This document shows positions 1 through 10,101 of a DNA stretch of 40,000 nt, in pieces. Source of the stretch: Prorocentrum cordatum (lineage: Eukaryota; Sar; Dinophyceae; Prorocentrales; Prorocentraceae); the NCBI GenBank assembly GCA_963575745.1, contig CAUYUJ010021027.1, positions 59,515 to 99,514 of the forward strand, given 5' to 3'. Numbering within the stretch: position 1 is the stretch's first letter; every line of letters begins with the position of its first letter. The notes below the pieces were generated by a model. It ran no database searches and was not told where the DNA came from. It saw only the letters and a list, made by a program, of their open reading frames with translations. The position numbers were made by a program, and so were the translations under genes.

Positions 1-126
1 CAGCTCCCCCCGCGCAGCGGTGGCGCTCGGCGCCGCCGTGGGAAAGTTTTCCCTGCCGAGCGGCTCGAGAAACCAAGTCTGGCAGGAGGGAGGAGACGGC
101 AGGGGGAGATGCGGAAGAGAGGCGCG

Positions 127-905
127 GGAGGAGGAGGAGGAGGAGGAGGAGGAGGACCAGTGTAAACCCAAGACTCATCGACGCTGCTGGAATCTACCTC
201 CCCTCAAGCTCCCTCTTCACAGGCCCCTACAAGGATCCATTTCCACTGAGGTAGGTGCCCCGTTGGGGGGCAGGCGTGTGAACATCCGGAAGCGTGCCCA
301 AACACCATTCACAGTTCACCACCGCGAATCAACGCCACTGTTGTGCCTTGACAATCAGGAATCTTTCCAATGCGCCAGTTCTGGTACGTTACCCATGAAG
401 ATGAGTGACGCTCGTGCTTTTTACACGGGTGTGCACGGCGATATGACGAACGCCACATGTTGCAGAGGAGCTACATTCAAACCGTGAAGCTCTTGCGTTT
501 TTGGAACGAATGTGCGGCGCCAAGGCGAGAGCCAAATTTTGAAAACAATCCGTCAAGCCCTGGTAAATATTTTGAACGAGTGTGCGCGGCTTAAAAGTCA
601 AAGCAACATGTCGAAACCGAATATCCATCAATCCGTGAAGCGGTTGCAGATGTGTAAAGACGATTTTGCGCGGCGCTAGGGAGCGAACCACAATTTGAAA
701 ACGACCCACCCTCAATCCGAGAAGCCCTTGAACATTTGTAAGACGAGTTTGCCCAGCGATGTGGTACGAGCCACATTTTGGAAATCACCCGCCCTCCATC
801 TGTGAATTGTCGCATGCTTTTCAATATTGCGGCTCGTTAGTGGTAAGGAAGTCTCAGGCTAAACGCCCAGCCCGCCCATCCGAGGGACCTCGGGATGCGA
901 CAGCA
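127..905 (+). repeat. Long interspersed repeat, copy 1
   Basis: Starts with a (GAG)n tract at 127-157, then a conserved head beginning ACCAGTGTAAACCCAAG. After that come degenerate ~82-bp subrepeats (about 480-800) sharing a core like GTGCGCGGCGCTAAGGCGAG followed by an A/T-rich stretch and CCGCCCTCAATCCGTGAA. It ends in a tail containing GTCTCAGGCTAAACGCC. The same order of modules recurs at 919-1775 and 19861-20600. The open frames here differ between copies, so I see no gene. Confidence 0.8.
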
Positions 906-918
906 AGGAGTTATTCAA

Positions 919-1831
919 TGGAGGAGGAGGAAGAGGAGGAGGAGGACCAGTGTAAACCCAAGGCTCACCAACGATGCTGGAACACCCCCTCCCTCCAAGC
1001 TCCCTCTGCGTAGGCCCCATACAAGGGTTCTGTTGCACTCAGGGAAGTGTCCCGTTTGAAGACAACCGTTTGAGAATTCTCCATCGTGCCGAACGCCACA
1101 CTTAAGATTTCAAGGCTGCGAATCAATTTCAATGTTGCGTCCTGACGGCCCTGTATCGTGCCAGAAGACCATTCCTGGGACGTCAAATCCGCGAAGCAAA
1201 GTGACTGTTGTGCCCTGACTGACACTCTAGAATCGCTCCCGAGCATCATTTCTGGGACGTTAACTTCGGGAATCCGTGAAACGAATGTGCGCGGTGTTGA
1301 GACGAGAGCCACATTTTGGAAAGGAACCGCCTTCAATAGGTGAAACTCTTGCAGCTTCACAGAAGCGAATGTGCGCGGCGCTAAGGCGAGAGCCAATATT
1401 TGAAAATCACCCGCCTTCAATCCGTGAAGCCATTGCCACGTGTTAAGAAGAGCGTGCGCGGCGCATCGGCAAGAGCCATCTTTTGAAAACCACCTGCCCT
1501 CAATCCGTGAAGTTCGTGCAACTTTTCAAACGAAGGCGCGGGGGTTTAAGGCGGGAGCCACGTTTTGAAAACGACCCGCCACAATTTGCGAAGTTCTTGC
1601 AAATTTGTAAGACGAGTCTGCGCGGCGCCCAGGCGAGAGCCACATGTTGGAAGCGACCCGCTTTCCATCTGTGAAACTGTTGCCACTTTGTGAACTTCAG
1701 GATCATAAGTAAGAGAATCTCAGGCGAAACGCCCCTTCCGACTGGCCTCGGCGCGCGACAGGGAGAAGCCCCTCAGTGGAGTAGGAGGAGGAGGAGGAGG
1801 AGGAGGAGGAGGAGGAGGAGGAGGAGGAGGA
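919..1831 (+). repeat. Long interspersed repeat, copy 2, ending in (GAG)n
   Basis: Second tandem copy of the repeat at 127-905. It has a (GAG)n start, the same ACCAGTGTAAACCCAAG head, and then five ~82-bp subrepeats, with cores near 1288, 1371, 1454, 1535 and 1618. The tail contains TCTCAGGCGAAACGCC and GCGACAGGGAGAAG. It closes on a (GAG)n tract at about 1781-1831. Copies 1 and 2 lie head to tail, so each unit is bounded by triplet tracts. Confidence 0.8.
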
Positions 1832-2404
1832 CCAGGCCCAAGGCCTTTGAGACGACCCCTCCTGCTCCTCCGTCCCCCTCCCTCTCTCCCTGTCTCCCCA
1901 GGACCTGGGGCGGGCCCCCTTTTCGCCACCTTCCTGCGATTCTTCCGATTGATTGCTGCGGCTACGTCTGCAGTAATTGTTATCCCTCACAGTCTGGTAC
2001 TTTTGGAGGGCGTGTCGCTCCGCCAGTTCTGGCCCACAGCGCCTCGGCGCGAGACGCTATTCACCTCCCGGTCCCCAAGCGTCTTCGTCCCGATTTTTTC
2101 CGAGCCTTCCGCCCCGCGGAGCGGAGCCAGACGCTATCCGCTCGCAGGGCATTGCGTGTCGCCCGTGCCGCCGCGGCGGAGGAGGAGGAGGAGGAGGGAG
2201 AAAGAGAGGGAGAGGGAGAGGGTACCGAACGTCATCCCGCAATCCCCTCCTCAGAGCTCCGGCAAGCGAGGCCGCCCGCCCCTCCGGCGGGGGCGGCGCG
2301 GCGCGGCGCGGCCATGGGCGGGGAGTGCCGCGCTGGCGGCGGCCGCTCCCTTCAGCAGGCGGAGGCGTGGCCGCCCTGCCTCGTGCGGGCTCTTGGGCAA
2401 GGAG
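1832..2404. other. GC-rich spacer, no gene seen
   Basis: GC-rich sequence with a short (GAG)n stretch near 2168-2197. Open frames run through it on both strands, but their translations are low-complexity (R, P, A, G, S) and keep no domain. I see no supported gene. Confidence 0.6.
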
Positions 2405-2444
2405 GCCTGATGGACATGATGATGCTGATGATAATGATGATGAT

Positions 2445-2492
<48 letters not shown>

Positions 2493-2493
2493 G

Positions 2494-2570
<77 letters not shown>

Positions 2571-3490
2571 AAGACGACGATGATGCTGATTATGATGATG
2601 ATGACGATGACGTTGACGATGACGATGACGATGACGATGCTGAATTATGATGCGGATGATGACGATGACGATGATGATGATGACGATGATGATGATTGAT
2701 GGTGATGATGCTTATGATGCTGATGATGATAATCACGATGATGATGATGATGATGATGTTGATGCTGATTATTATCACAGTGATGATGACAATGATGATG
2801 TTGATGATGCTGATGATGATTGATGATGCTGATTATGATGCTGATGGAGATGCTCATGCTGATGATGCTTATGATGATGCTTATGATGATGCTGATGATG
2901 ATGATGCTGATGCCGATGATGATGACACAGATGTTGATTGTAATGCTTCTTATGATGATGATTGATGATGATGATGCTGAGTACGATGATGATGACGATG
3001 TTATGACGATGATAATGATGATCATTATGATGATTCAGAAGAATACGACGATAATGATGATGAGGATGATAATGATGATCATGCTGATGCTGATTATGAT
3101 GATGGTGATGATGGTGCGATGACGGTGCTGATGATGATTATCATCATCATGATGATGAGTCTGATAATGATGATGATGATGATGATGCTGATGATGATGA
3201 CGCTGATTATGATGATGCTGATGCTGATGCTGCATATGATGATGGTGATGCTACTGTTGCTAATGATACAGATGATGATGGCGATGATAATATGATGATG
3301 GTGATGATGGTGATGATGATGATGGTGATGATGATACTTATGATGCTGATGATGCTGATGCTGATGATGACGATGATGATGATACTGCTGATGAGGATGT
3401 TGCTGATGACGATGCTGATGCTGACTCTGATGAGGAGAAGGGTGAGTAGGAGGAGGGGAAGGAGGAGGAGCAGGAGCAGGAGGAGGAGGA
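2405..3490 (+). repeat. Imperfect (GAT)n / (ATG)n trinucleotide array, ~1.1 kb
   Basis: Almost every triplet is a variant of GAT/ATG, with a nearly pure core at about 2446-2565 and then mixed GATGCTGAT / GATGACGAT variants. Frames read as poly-Met, poly-Asp or, on the other strand, poly-Ile/Ser/His. This is the signature of a microsatellite, not of a protein. It ends in a short AGGAGGAGCAGGAG tract near 3450-3490. A larger sister array lies at 20632-22860. Confidence 0.95.
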
Positions 3491-3953
3491 GGATAAGTGA
3501 TGGCGATGACGTCGGTTATGGTGATGGTGGCTGGTTGGTGATGATAATAAGCAGGAGACAAGGACGAGGAAAGCTTCTGCCCCATTTCTGCAGGTTCTCC
3601 GCTCTCTTGCCACGTCATCCTCAGCTGGCCGCCAAACAAAAACGGTAAGTTCCTTATACCACACTCAAAGCGTGGCAAGTCTCTGCCAGACTAGGCCGCG
3701 GGAGGCCTCGGGGCCCTTTGGCCCCATCGCTCGCTCGTCGCGCGATCCTCGACACCGTCGTCGCCGAATTATTCCGAACTCTCCTCCCTTGTTTCGTCTC
3801 CATGTTTCTCTCCTAGTCTTGCAGTCCACACTCCTCGACGTGCAGTGTTGCGCTTGGGGTGCCTGGAGATTGGATGAGGAGGTCATGTGAGGGAGGGAGG
3901 AACGGCACAGGGAGGGAGGGTGGGAAGGGCCAGGGCAAGGTCGGAGGGAAGGA
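3491..3953. other. Unassigned spacer
   Basis: Mixed sequence after the GAT array, with no domain, RNA gene or repeat recognised. The last part (3890-3953) is G-rich with GGGAGGGAGGG motifs. Confidence 0.5.
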
Positions 3954-4113
3954 TCGAGTAGGGGATCCACGACAGACTTGATTCACCCCTTTCTTCTCTT
4001 CGAGTCCACGAACGAATGCACATAATGTTCCGTAGATCTAAGGACATCCCACGTATGTTTCACAACTTCTACGAGAGAGTTGGAGTACGCTCTGTAGTGG
4101 ATCCCCTACTCGA
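3954..4113. mobile_element. Candidate MITE with 23-bp terminal inverted repeats
   Basis: Arms at 3954-3976 (TCGAGTAGGGGATCCAC then GACAGA) and 4091-4113 are reverse complements with one mismatch, enclosing about 114 bp of AT-richer sequence with no gene. Both outer flanks are GGGAGGGAGGG-like. Length and structure fit a non-autonomous DNA transposon or a perfect-stem inverted repeat. No target duplication is obvious. Confidence 0.55.
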
Positions 4114-4406
4114 AGGGTGGGAGGGAGGGAGGGAGGTCACCTCCTGCTCCTCCTCCCTAGGGAAGCAGCTGGAGGCACGAGCATGGCGTGGGAGGCCCTT
4201 CCGCTCGCGATCCTTCCTGCCTCCTGCTGCTGCACCTCCCTCGTCCCCTCCGCGGCGTCTCCATCGCCCTCCCGCCATCGCCGCCCTGTGGCCCACAGGC
4301 TGGCCTTAGGAGCCATGTGCCGCCCCGAGGCTCCGCCCGTGCTCTCCGGGCCCAGCCCACGCTGGGGACCTGTCGACGACACGGAAGAGTTCGGAGGAGG
4401 AAACGG
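4114..4406. other. Unassigned spacer
   Basis: GC-rich sequence between two small inverted-repeat elements. No gene or repeat recognised. Confidence 0.5.
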
Positions 4407-4591
4407 TATTCCAGATTTCGTAATAAAAGGGAGGGGGTCTCAACCCTCCCAGACGAGAAGTTTTAGACCCCCCCCCGTGGGAGAACCCTCCAAAACATCG
4501 TCCCCAGACCCCCCCAGGCCCTCCAAGATAGCCTGGAAGAGACCCCCCCCCGAAATGAGACCCCCCTCCATTTATTACGAAATCTGGAGTA
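4407..4591 (+). mobile_element. TA-flanked MITE, family 1, copy a
   Basis: A 181-bp unit (4409-4589) with terminal inverted repeats of about 34 bp. The left end reads TTCCAGATTTCGTAATAAA and the right end is the reverse complement of CTCCAGATTTCGTAATAAA. The TA dinucleotides at 4407-4408 and 4590-4591 flank it like a Tc1/mariner-type target duplication. The interior carries runs of C and GTGGGAGAACCCTCC. A same-length relative in the opposite orientation lies at 6674-6853. There is no transposase, so it is non-autonomous. Confidence 0.75.
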
Positions 4592-4905
4592 CCCATGCCG
4601 CTACCTTCCCTCGTTCTCCCCTTTTTGGGTCTCCTGAGAGGCCCTCGTCGCCGCCGCTGGATTCGCGTCGAAGTTCTGGTCGGAGAGCACCCCAGGAGAG
4701 ATCCTGGGAGTAGTGGTATCGGTGCCTTTTTGGCTTCCCCGAGAGTGACCCTTCGCCGGAGTGACCTTGTGTGCGGGCTCACGAGGGTCCGCCCGATCGC
4801 CGAGCGCGATGTGATAGTGGCTGCCTGCGTGCTAGGATTTGGCCACCCTGCGCCCCCTTCATCCGCGCACCAGAGGTCACTCTTGCCTTGGGTCACCCTC
4901 GGGTG
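4592..4905. other. Unassigned spacer between MITEs
   Basis: No gene, RNA or repeat recognised. Open frames here are short and give no domain. Confidence 0.5.
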
Positions 4906-5072
4906 TACAGGGCAGTTTTGAATACATGGGACTTTCCAAAACATCGGATTTTTAATACATGACGAATTTATGACTAAACTTATGCATGAACTCATCGTTG
5001 TTTTTAATACTAAATCCCTGCATTTTTAATACATGATCCGCACGCGGAGCATGTATTAAAAACGGCACTGTA
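4906..5072. mobile_element. MITE with Tc1-like termini and TA target site
   Basis: A 163-bp unit (4908-5070) bounded by TA at 4906-4907 and 5071-5072. The 21-bp ends match at 18/21: left CAGGGCAGTTTTGAATACATG minus its last base for brevity, right (inverted) CAGTGCCGTTTTTAATACAT. Ends starting CAGTGC next to TA are typical of Tc1-like elements. The interior repeats the TTTTTAATACATG motif and contains an extra inner hairpin (about 5023-5061). AT-rich against a GC-rich background, with no coding capacity. Confidence 0.75.
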
Positions 5073-5246
5073 GCCAAACTTGCCCCGCGTCCTCCGATCT
5101 CCAGAGGCTCGCGCCCGCCCGTCATGTCTGTTTTGGTGGAAGCCCTGGGTTTCACCGTAGGATTTCTCTTTCTTGGCGTCTGGCGGCCGGCCATCAGAGC
5201 AGCGAATGGGGGGGATTGGTGGACGGTTGATGCGCGGCGTGTGCCG

Positions 5247-5456
5247 CTATTTGCCGCTGCTCGGTTGCCGCGATCTGTCGTTCCTTGCCGCCGTTTGCCG
5301 CTCGTCCGCCAACACTTTGACTATGATAGGCTTCGTAAAAGCGGACGTGAGCTATTTGCCGCTACTCGGTTGCCGCGATCTGTCGTTCTTTGCCGCCGTT
5401 TGCCGCTAGACCGCCAACACTTTGACTGTGACATGCTTCTTGAAAAACGGACGTGA
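5247..5456 (+). repeat. Tandem duplication, ~105-bp unit x2
   Basis: CTATTTGCCGCTGCTCGGTT begins at 5247 and again, with small changes, at 5352. Both copies run on through TTGCCGCGATCTGTCG and CCGCCAACACTTTGACT to a GGACGTGAGC end. The period is 105, a multiple of three, so open frames read through both copies, but no known protein is recognised. Confidence 0.85.
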
Positions 5457-6038
5457 GCCAAACGAGCGCAACGCCCGAGGACCCCGCCGGGGCGCGGGGC
5501 CGTAGATGCTCAGCTCCGCGCTCGCTGTTGCGCCAGGCCCCACCACGAGGGGGATCAGCCTCCCCTGAGACGCACAACGACTCCGACAACAAGGATGCCT
5601 CTCCCTCCCCCCTCCCTCCCCTCTGACGCACCTAACTTTGTATGTTTCTCGGATGCATGCTTTGCCATACACCACAGTATCTTGGCGCCACGGCGCCACC
5701 GCTCCGTTCCCAGAGGGACCGCGCCCCGGCGCGCACGCGAGCGTCCGTCCGTCCGTCCGTCCGTCCGTCAGCCTCCCCTGAGATCCGAGGGGGGGGCCAC
5801 TTTTTCACACCGGGCGTCTTCGCCCGGTCTCGGGCACCGGGGCGAACCGCAGGTCGACCCGGCTCGTAGGGGTCTGGGCCCTTTTGGTCGTGGCGTCGTG
5901 GCGTCGGATCTCAGGGGAGGGAGCAGAGGAGGGGGAGGAGCAGGGAGCAGGGTCCGAAAGATGTAGGAACACGACGAGGAGCGGGGAGCATGAGAATTGA
6001 AGGACGTGGGGAGAGGGGTGGAGCCAAGCTGGGTGCGC
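5457..6038. other. Unassigned GC-rich spacer with short (CGTC)n
   Basis: Contains a (CGTC)n tract at about 5742-5769 and no recognisable gene. The frames that cross it are arginine/proline-rich and lack domains. Confidence 0.5.
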
Positions 6039-6191
6039 CGCCTCGCCTCGCCTCGCCTCGCCTCGCCTCGCCTCGCCTCACCTCGCCTTGCCGACAACGA
6101 CGCTGACGACGAAGGTGGCGACGACGACGGCGACGGCGACGACGACGACGACCGCCTCGCCTCGCCGACGGCGACGCCGACGACGACGAAG

Positions 6192-6223
<32 letters not shown>

Positions 6224-6350
6224 CGCCTCGCCTCGCCGACGACGACGAAGACGCCGACGACGACGAAGGCGGCGACGACGACGACGACCGCCTCGCCTCG
6301 CCGACGACGAAGGCGTCGACGATGATTTCGACGGCGTCTACGGCGGCGGG
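6039..6350 (+). repeat. (CGCCT)n then (GAC)n microsatellite
   Basis: A pentanucleotide CGCCT tract at about 6039-6085 passes into a GAC/GACGGC triplet array to about 6350. The array is interrupted by CGCCTCGCCTCGCC echoes of the first tract near 6150, 6225 and 6290. Low complexity in all frames. Confidence 0.9.
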
Positions 6351-6671
6351 ACTTTTCATCACCTCGCGACAACGGGCGTGACCAGGGGGGAAGGGGGGGC
6401 CAGGCACGTCACGATCCGCGCCGGTGCCGTCACGGAACGTCTGGAGCCATTCAGCATGGCTCCTTCCCAGACACCGCCTGCGCGAGTCGTGATGTGACTA
6501 CGAGGGGGGGGGGAGGGCGGGGCCAGTCACGGGCGTCGTAGCGAATGGTGAACGGGCTCCAGTGGGGACTCGAGAACCTCAGGCCTGCGACGATCTGATC
6601 TCCTCCGCTGGTGGGCCTTTTCTGATTGCGGCCCTCGGAGGCCCTCTTCGGAGGCCCTCTTCGGGATCGAG
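6351..6671. other. Unassigned spacer
   Basis: G-rich runs and unique sequence. No feature recognised. Confidence 0.5.
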
Positions 6672-6855
6672 TACTCCGGATTCCATAACAAAGAGGGGTG
6701 GGTCACATGTGGGGGGGGTCTGATTCGAGCTGTCTTGGAGGGTTCGGAGGGGATCTGGGCAAAGGGCCGCCCTTTCATGGATGGTCCAGGGGGGTCCAAA
6801 ACTTCTCGCCTGGGAGGGCTGTGACCCCCTCCCTTTTATCACGAAGTCTGGAGTA
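6672..6855 (-). mobile_element. TA-flanked MITE, family 1, copy b (inverted)
   Basis: A 180-bp unit (6674-6853) between TA at 6672-6673 and 6854-6855. The right end is the reverse complement of CTCCAGACTTCGTGATAAAA and the left end is CTCCGGATTCCATAACAAA. The interior near 6790-6830 matches, on the opposite strand, the CTCCCAGACGAGAAGTTTT part of copy a at 4447. It is therefore a diverged inverted relative of 4409-4589. Confidence 0.7.
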
Positions 6856-6881
6856 GCCGTCGGGACTCCAAGACAGGCCAT

Positions 6882-7010
6882 TTCAGACCTCCCCTGTGGG
6901 AGAACCCTCCAAAACATCGTCCCCAGACCCCCCCCGGGCCCTCCGAGATAGCCTGGAAGAGACCCCCCCCGAAATGAGACCCCCCTCCCTTTATTATGAA
7001 ATCTGGAGTA
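6882..7010 (+). mobile_element. MITE family 1, right-half copy c
   Basis: Matches the right ~130 bp of copy a (4460-4589) in the same orientation, including GTGGGAGAACCCTCCAAAAC and the end GAAATCTGGAG followed by TA. Both this copy and copy b are followed by TAGCCGTCGGGA (6854 and 7009), which points to a local duplication rather than an independent insertion. Confidence 0.7.
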
Positions 7011-7172
7011 GCCGTCGGGACCTCTGGGGCCGCGGATGAGAGGCACCACGCGGGCGGCTGTGGGTTGACTGCTTCGTGCAGCTGGTCCCAGCTTTTTGCC
7101 GCCAGGCGCTCTCCTGGATGCATGGCCGCCTCCAGCGCCAGGAGGCGCTGGGAAAGCTCGAGTAGGAGATAT

Positions 7173-7358
7173 ACCCATCGGTCGTTGAAAGTAGGTATTT
7201 TTGGATTCCCAGATTCCAATCTACTTTCAGCGCCTTCCTACTTCAAGAGTCGAGTGGTTTTCCCTCTTCCTCCCTCTTCAGAAGGCGTGCGGAAACCCAA
7301 TCTATTTCCAACGCCTTCCTACTTCATGTTTCTACCTACTTCTTCCGACCGATGGGTA
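7173..7358. mobile_element. TA-flanked MITE, family 2
   Basis: Inverted arms at 7173-7198 and 7333-7358 agree at about 22/26. Each starts TACCCATCGGTCG and ends AGTAGGTA on its own strand, so a unit beginning CCCATCGGTCG lies between two TA dinucleotides. Inside is a direct duplication containing CGCCTTCCTACTTCA (near 7230 and 7311). No coding capacity. Confidence 0.65.
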
Positions 7359-7743
7359 CCCCAAGACTGAAGGTTTCGTCGGATCTACGAGAATTTTTTA
7401 CGTATACTTATCGTAGTTCTACGAGGATCCTACGCAATCTTCGCAGATTCAACGGCGCAGCAGCTTTGGGGCAGTCCATTCTGTAGTCGCTCTCCTGCCC
7501 GAGAAGCCGGCCACAGGAGCGGACTTGCTCCTCCTCCCCCTACCTGTCGGGCCGGACGAAAGGGGGGAATGGGGAAAGGGGGGGGGTACGAAATCTGCTG
7601 CCTGCAGCTGGTTTCGGCCTGGCGGGAGGCGCCAGGAAAATCAGCGACGTGAGCTGATTCTCTACCCTGCCCTTCGCTGTCCCTCCTTTCGCCCAGCCCG
7701 ACACAGGAGCGGACTCGACTCGCTCCCCCTCCCCCCTATCGGG
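7359..7743. other. Unassigned spacer
   Basis: No gene or repeat recognised. It starts AT-richer (7380-7450) and ends GC-rich. Confidence 0.5.
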
Positions 7744-7904
7744 GGTGGACAGACCTGCTACCCTGACGCGTCGATGGAGGAACGGGCCGTTTTCGGTTCG
7801 CGAGAGGGTGTCGCGGCCGTCATTTTTGCGGGTGCAGGTCCGTCGGTTTCGTTCCCAGGCCGTTTTCACTAAAGGGAGGTTTATTAAAGGGAGGTTTGTC
7901 CACC
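7744..7904 (+). mobile_element. Small dispersed element, copy 1
   Basis: A 161-bp unit with inverted ends (GGTGGACAGACCT at the left; the right end is the complement of GGTGGACAAACCTCCC). The core CGGCCGTTTTCGGTTCGCG and the end GAGGTTTGTCCACCGCC recur at 15374-15535 in the same orientation. No TA flank is seen, so it may belong to a different superfamily from the nearby MITEs. Confidence 0.65.
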
Positions 7905-8219
7905 GCCGACCCTGCCTCTCAGATCGGAGGGTGTGGGCGTGTCCGCGACCTCCGGCGCCGGAGCCCTCGACCGCTCCCCTGGGACCGGCCTCCCATCCCG
8001 AGCCGCCTCGAGTCAGGAGGGGAGAAAGCACACAGACATCATGAGTCGTCGACGCCCAGGGAAATTACGGGAAAATATGGGAAGTGGGGGGGGGGACAAG
8101 AACCCAGAAATGTGGGACAATACGGGGAGTCTCCTTATTTGTGCCTATTTCTTTGAGAGAGCGTGATCCACCGCCGCTTTATTGTGGAAAATTGCCAACC
8201 TTTTCCTCCGGAACCCGGG

Positions 8220-8370
8220 GGTCGCCCCCCCCCCCCTCCGAAAATCCCCCGCCCCCCTGCTGGAACCCCTCCCCCCCCCCCCCCCCCTCCCCCGGCAAAA
8301 CCCCCCCCCCTCCCCCAACCCCTCCCCCCCCCCCTCCCCCTCGAAAACCGGGGGGGTCACGACCGGTTCG

Positions 8371-8407
<37 letters not shown>

Positions 8408-9312
8408 GAAAACCGGGGGGGGTCACTACCGGTTCGAACCCCCTCCCCCCCCCCCACGCACCGCCAGCAAACGACTCCCGGTCCATACCACCGTCCGCAT
8501 CAAATCCCCCACTGTTGTTCCCAGCAACACTGTCCTCACCACCACTGTCCCCACTGGTTCCACCACCGTCCCTACTGTCCCGACCAGTGCCCCCACCACT
8601 GTCGCACTGTCCGCGCTGTCCCCAGAACTGTTCCCACCACGGTTCCACTCTCCCCACTGTCTCCGCGGCCCCAACCACTGCCCGACTATCCCCACTGTCC
8701 CCACTGTCCCACTGACTCCTCCGCTGTCCCACTGAGCTGTCCCACTGTTCCCACCACTGTCCCCACTGTCCCACCACTGTCCCCACTGTACCTCTGTCCC
8801 ATTGTCCCACCGCCGTCCTCGCCACCGCCTTCACCACTGTCCCCACCACCACTGTACCCTCCACTGTCCCACTGTTTCCACCTCATTCCCTTGTCCCCAC
8901 ACCACTGTCCCCACCACCACCGTCACCACCACTGTCCACTGTCCCCCCCTGTTCCCACCATTGTCCCCACCACTGTCCCCACCACTACCGTCCCCACCAC
9001 TGTCCCACTGTCCCACTGTCCCCACCACTGTCTCGCTGTCCCCTCACCACTGTCCCCACCAACACCGTCCCCACCACTGTCCGCACCCCCACTCGGTTTT
9101 CGAGGGGGGGGGGGGTTCGAACCGGTAGTGACCCCCCCGGTTTTCGAGGGGGGGGGGGGGTTCGAACCGTAGTGACCCCCCCCTTTTCATGATGAACTGG
9201 GGGGGGGGGGGAGGGGTTCGAACCGGTAGTGACCCCCCCCGGTTTTCCGGAGGGGGGGGGGGGGGGGCGGGAGGGGTTCGAAGCGGTAGTGACCCCCCCC
9301 CGGTTTTCCGCC
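8220..9312. repeat. C-rich minisatellite between inverted repeat arms
   Basis: The centre (about 8485-9090) is a minisatellite built from CCACTGTCCC and CCCACCACTGTCC. The left arm (about 8335-8445, two units) reads TCGAAAACCGGGGG, then TCACTACCGGTTCGAACCCC. The right arm (about 9093-9312, four to five units) carries the same unit inverted. C or G runs of ten or more punctuate both arms. No gene: the proline/valine/histidine readings are low complexity. Confidence 0.9.
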
Positions 9313-10027
9313 AGCAGCGGTAGAACACGCTCTTTCATTTATTGGTGTGTCCCGGGGCCCCTTCCTCTCGGCGGTGCCCAGGGCTCGGCGAGGGCCCTCT
9401 GGAGGCCGATGGCGGTCCGAATCCCCCCCCGCCGCGGTCTCTGTGGTGCTGCGGCGCATGTTTTCACGACGCGAGGGGGGGCGTCACCAGCCTGCCCCGT
9501 CGAGGTGGGGATGGAGGCCGCGATTCCCGCCGGAGAGGGCACATATCCCCGCCGGCGGGCAGCAGGTCGGGCATGATAGCGGCGGCCATGATGGGAGCGG
9601 GAAGCCTGTGCCCGATCGGCTCGGGGCAATTTCCAGTGGGGACGAGGATCATGAGGTCCAGCGACGCTGAACCCAGATCTCCGACGATGTGTGCGGCCCC
9701 AGAGTCGGGGAAACGTAAGACTCGAGTACGGTGGAACTCGGGTTCGCCTACGCTTTTTGGCGAGCCCGCCCTGGATTTTGACGGTGCAGTTTTCGTGGGA
9801 TGTCTGTAGCGGGACTTCGCGCCAAATTTCAGAGTGGGTCTCGTCACCATCATTTTCCCGACGGCCCCGTCAGGCCAACCCGAGTCCCGTGAGCCCGAGT
9901 CTCACGCCTCCCCGACAGAGGTCCCAGCTTCTCCCCCAGGGCCCCGAGGCAGCTTTCCGCCCGGAGTGATCTCTGATGGGCGCGCCGAGCATCTCGAGTC
10001 CCACGCCTGTGCCTCGTCCTTTCCTGT

Positions 10028-10029
<2 letters not shown>
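9313..10029. other. Unassigned region upstream of the LINE
   Basis: Several overlapping open frames, none with a recognisable domain. One frame ends near 9809 after a basic stretch (GKRKTRVRW) that could be a decayed retroelement piece, but I cannot support a call. Confidence 0.4.
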
Positions 10030-10074
<45 letters not shown>

Positions 10075-10101
10075 CCTCCTCCTCCTCCTCCTCCTCTTCC
10101 T
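10030..10101 (+). repeat. (CTGCTC)n / (CTC)n tract at the LINE 5' edge
   Basis: A hexanucleotide then trinucleotide pyrimidine tract that stops at the first base of the spliced-leader relict at 10102. The LINE's 3' edge (14917-14990) is also a pyrimidine (TCC)n tract on the same strand. Confidence 0.9.

Noticed and set aside
2405-3490. Long Met-, Asp-, Ile/Ser- or His-rich open frames in the GAT array
   Set aside because: These are readings of a trinucleotide repeat in every frame, with no non-repetitive domain.
8084-9172. A 362-codon Pro/His/Thr-rich frame in the C-rich minisatellite
   Set aside because: Low-complexity reading of CCACTGTCCC units. Frames on both strands are open.
8360-9300. 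tRNA genes suggested by GGTTCGAACC motifs
   Set aside because: No acceptor stem, D arm or anticodon arm can be folded around them. They belong to the inverted repeat unit.
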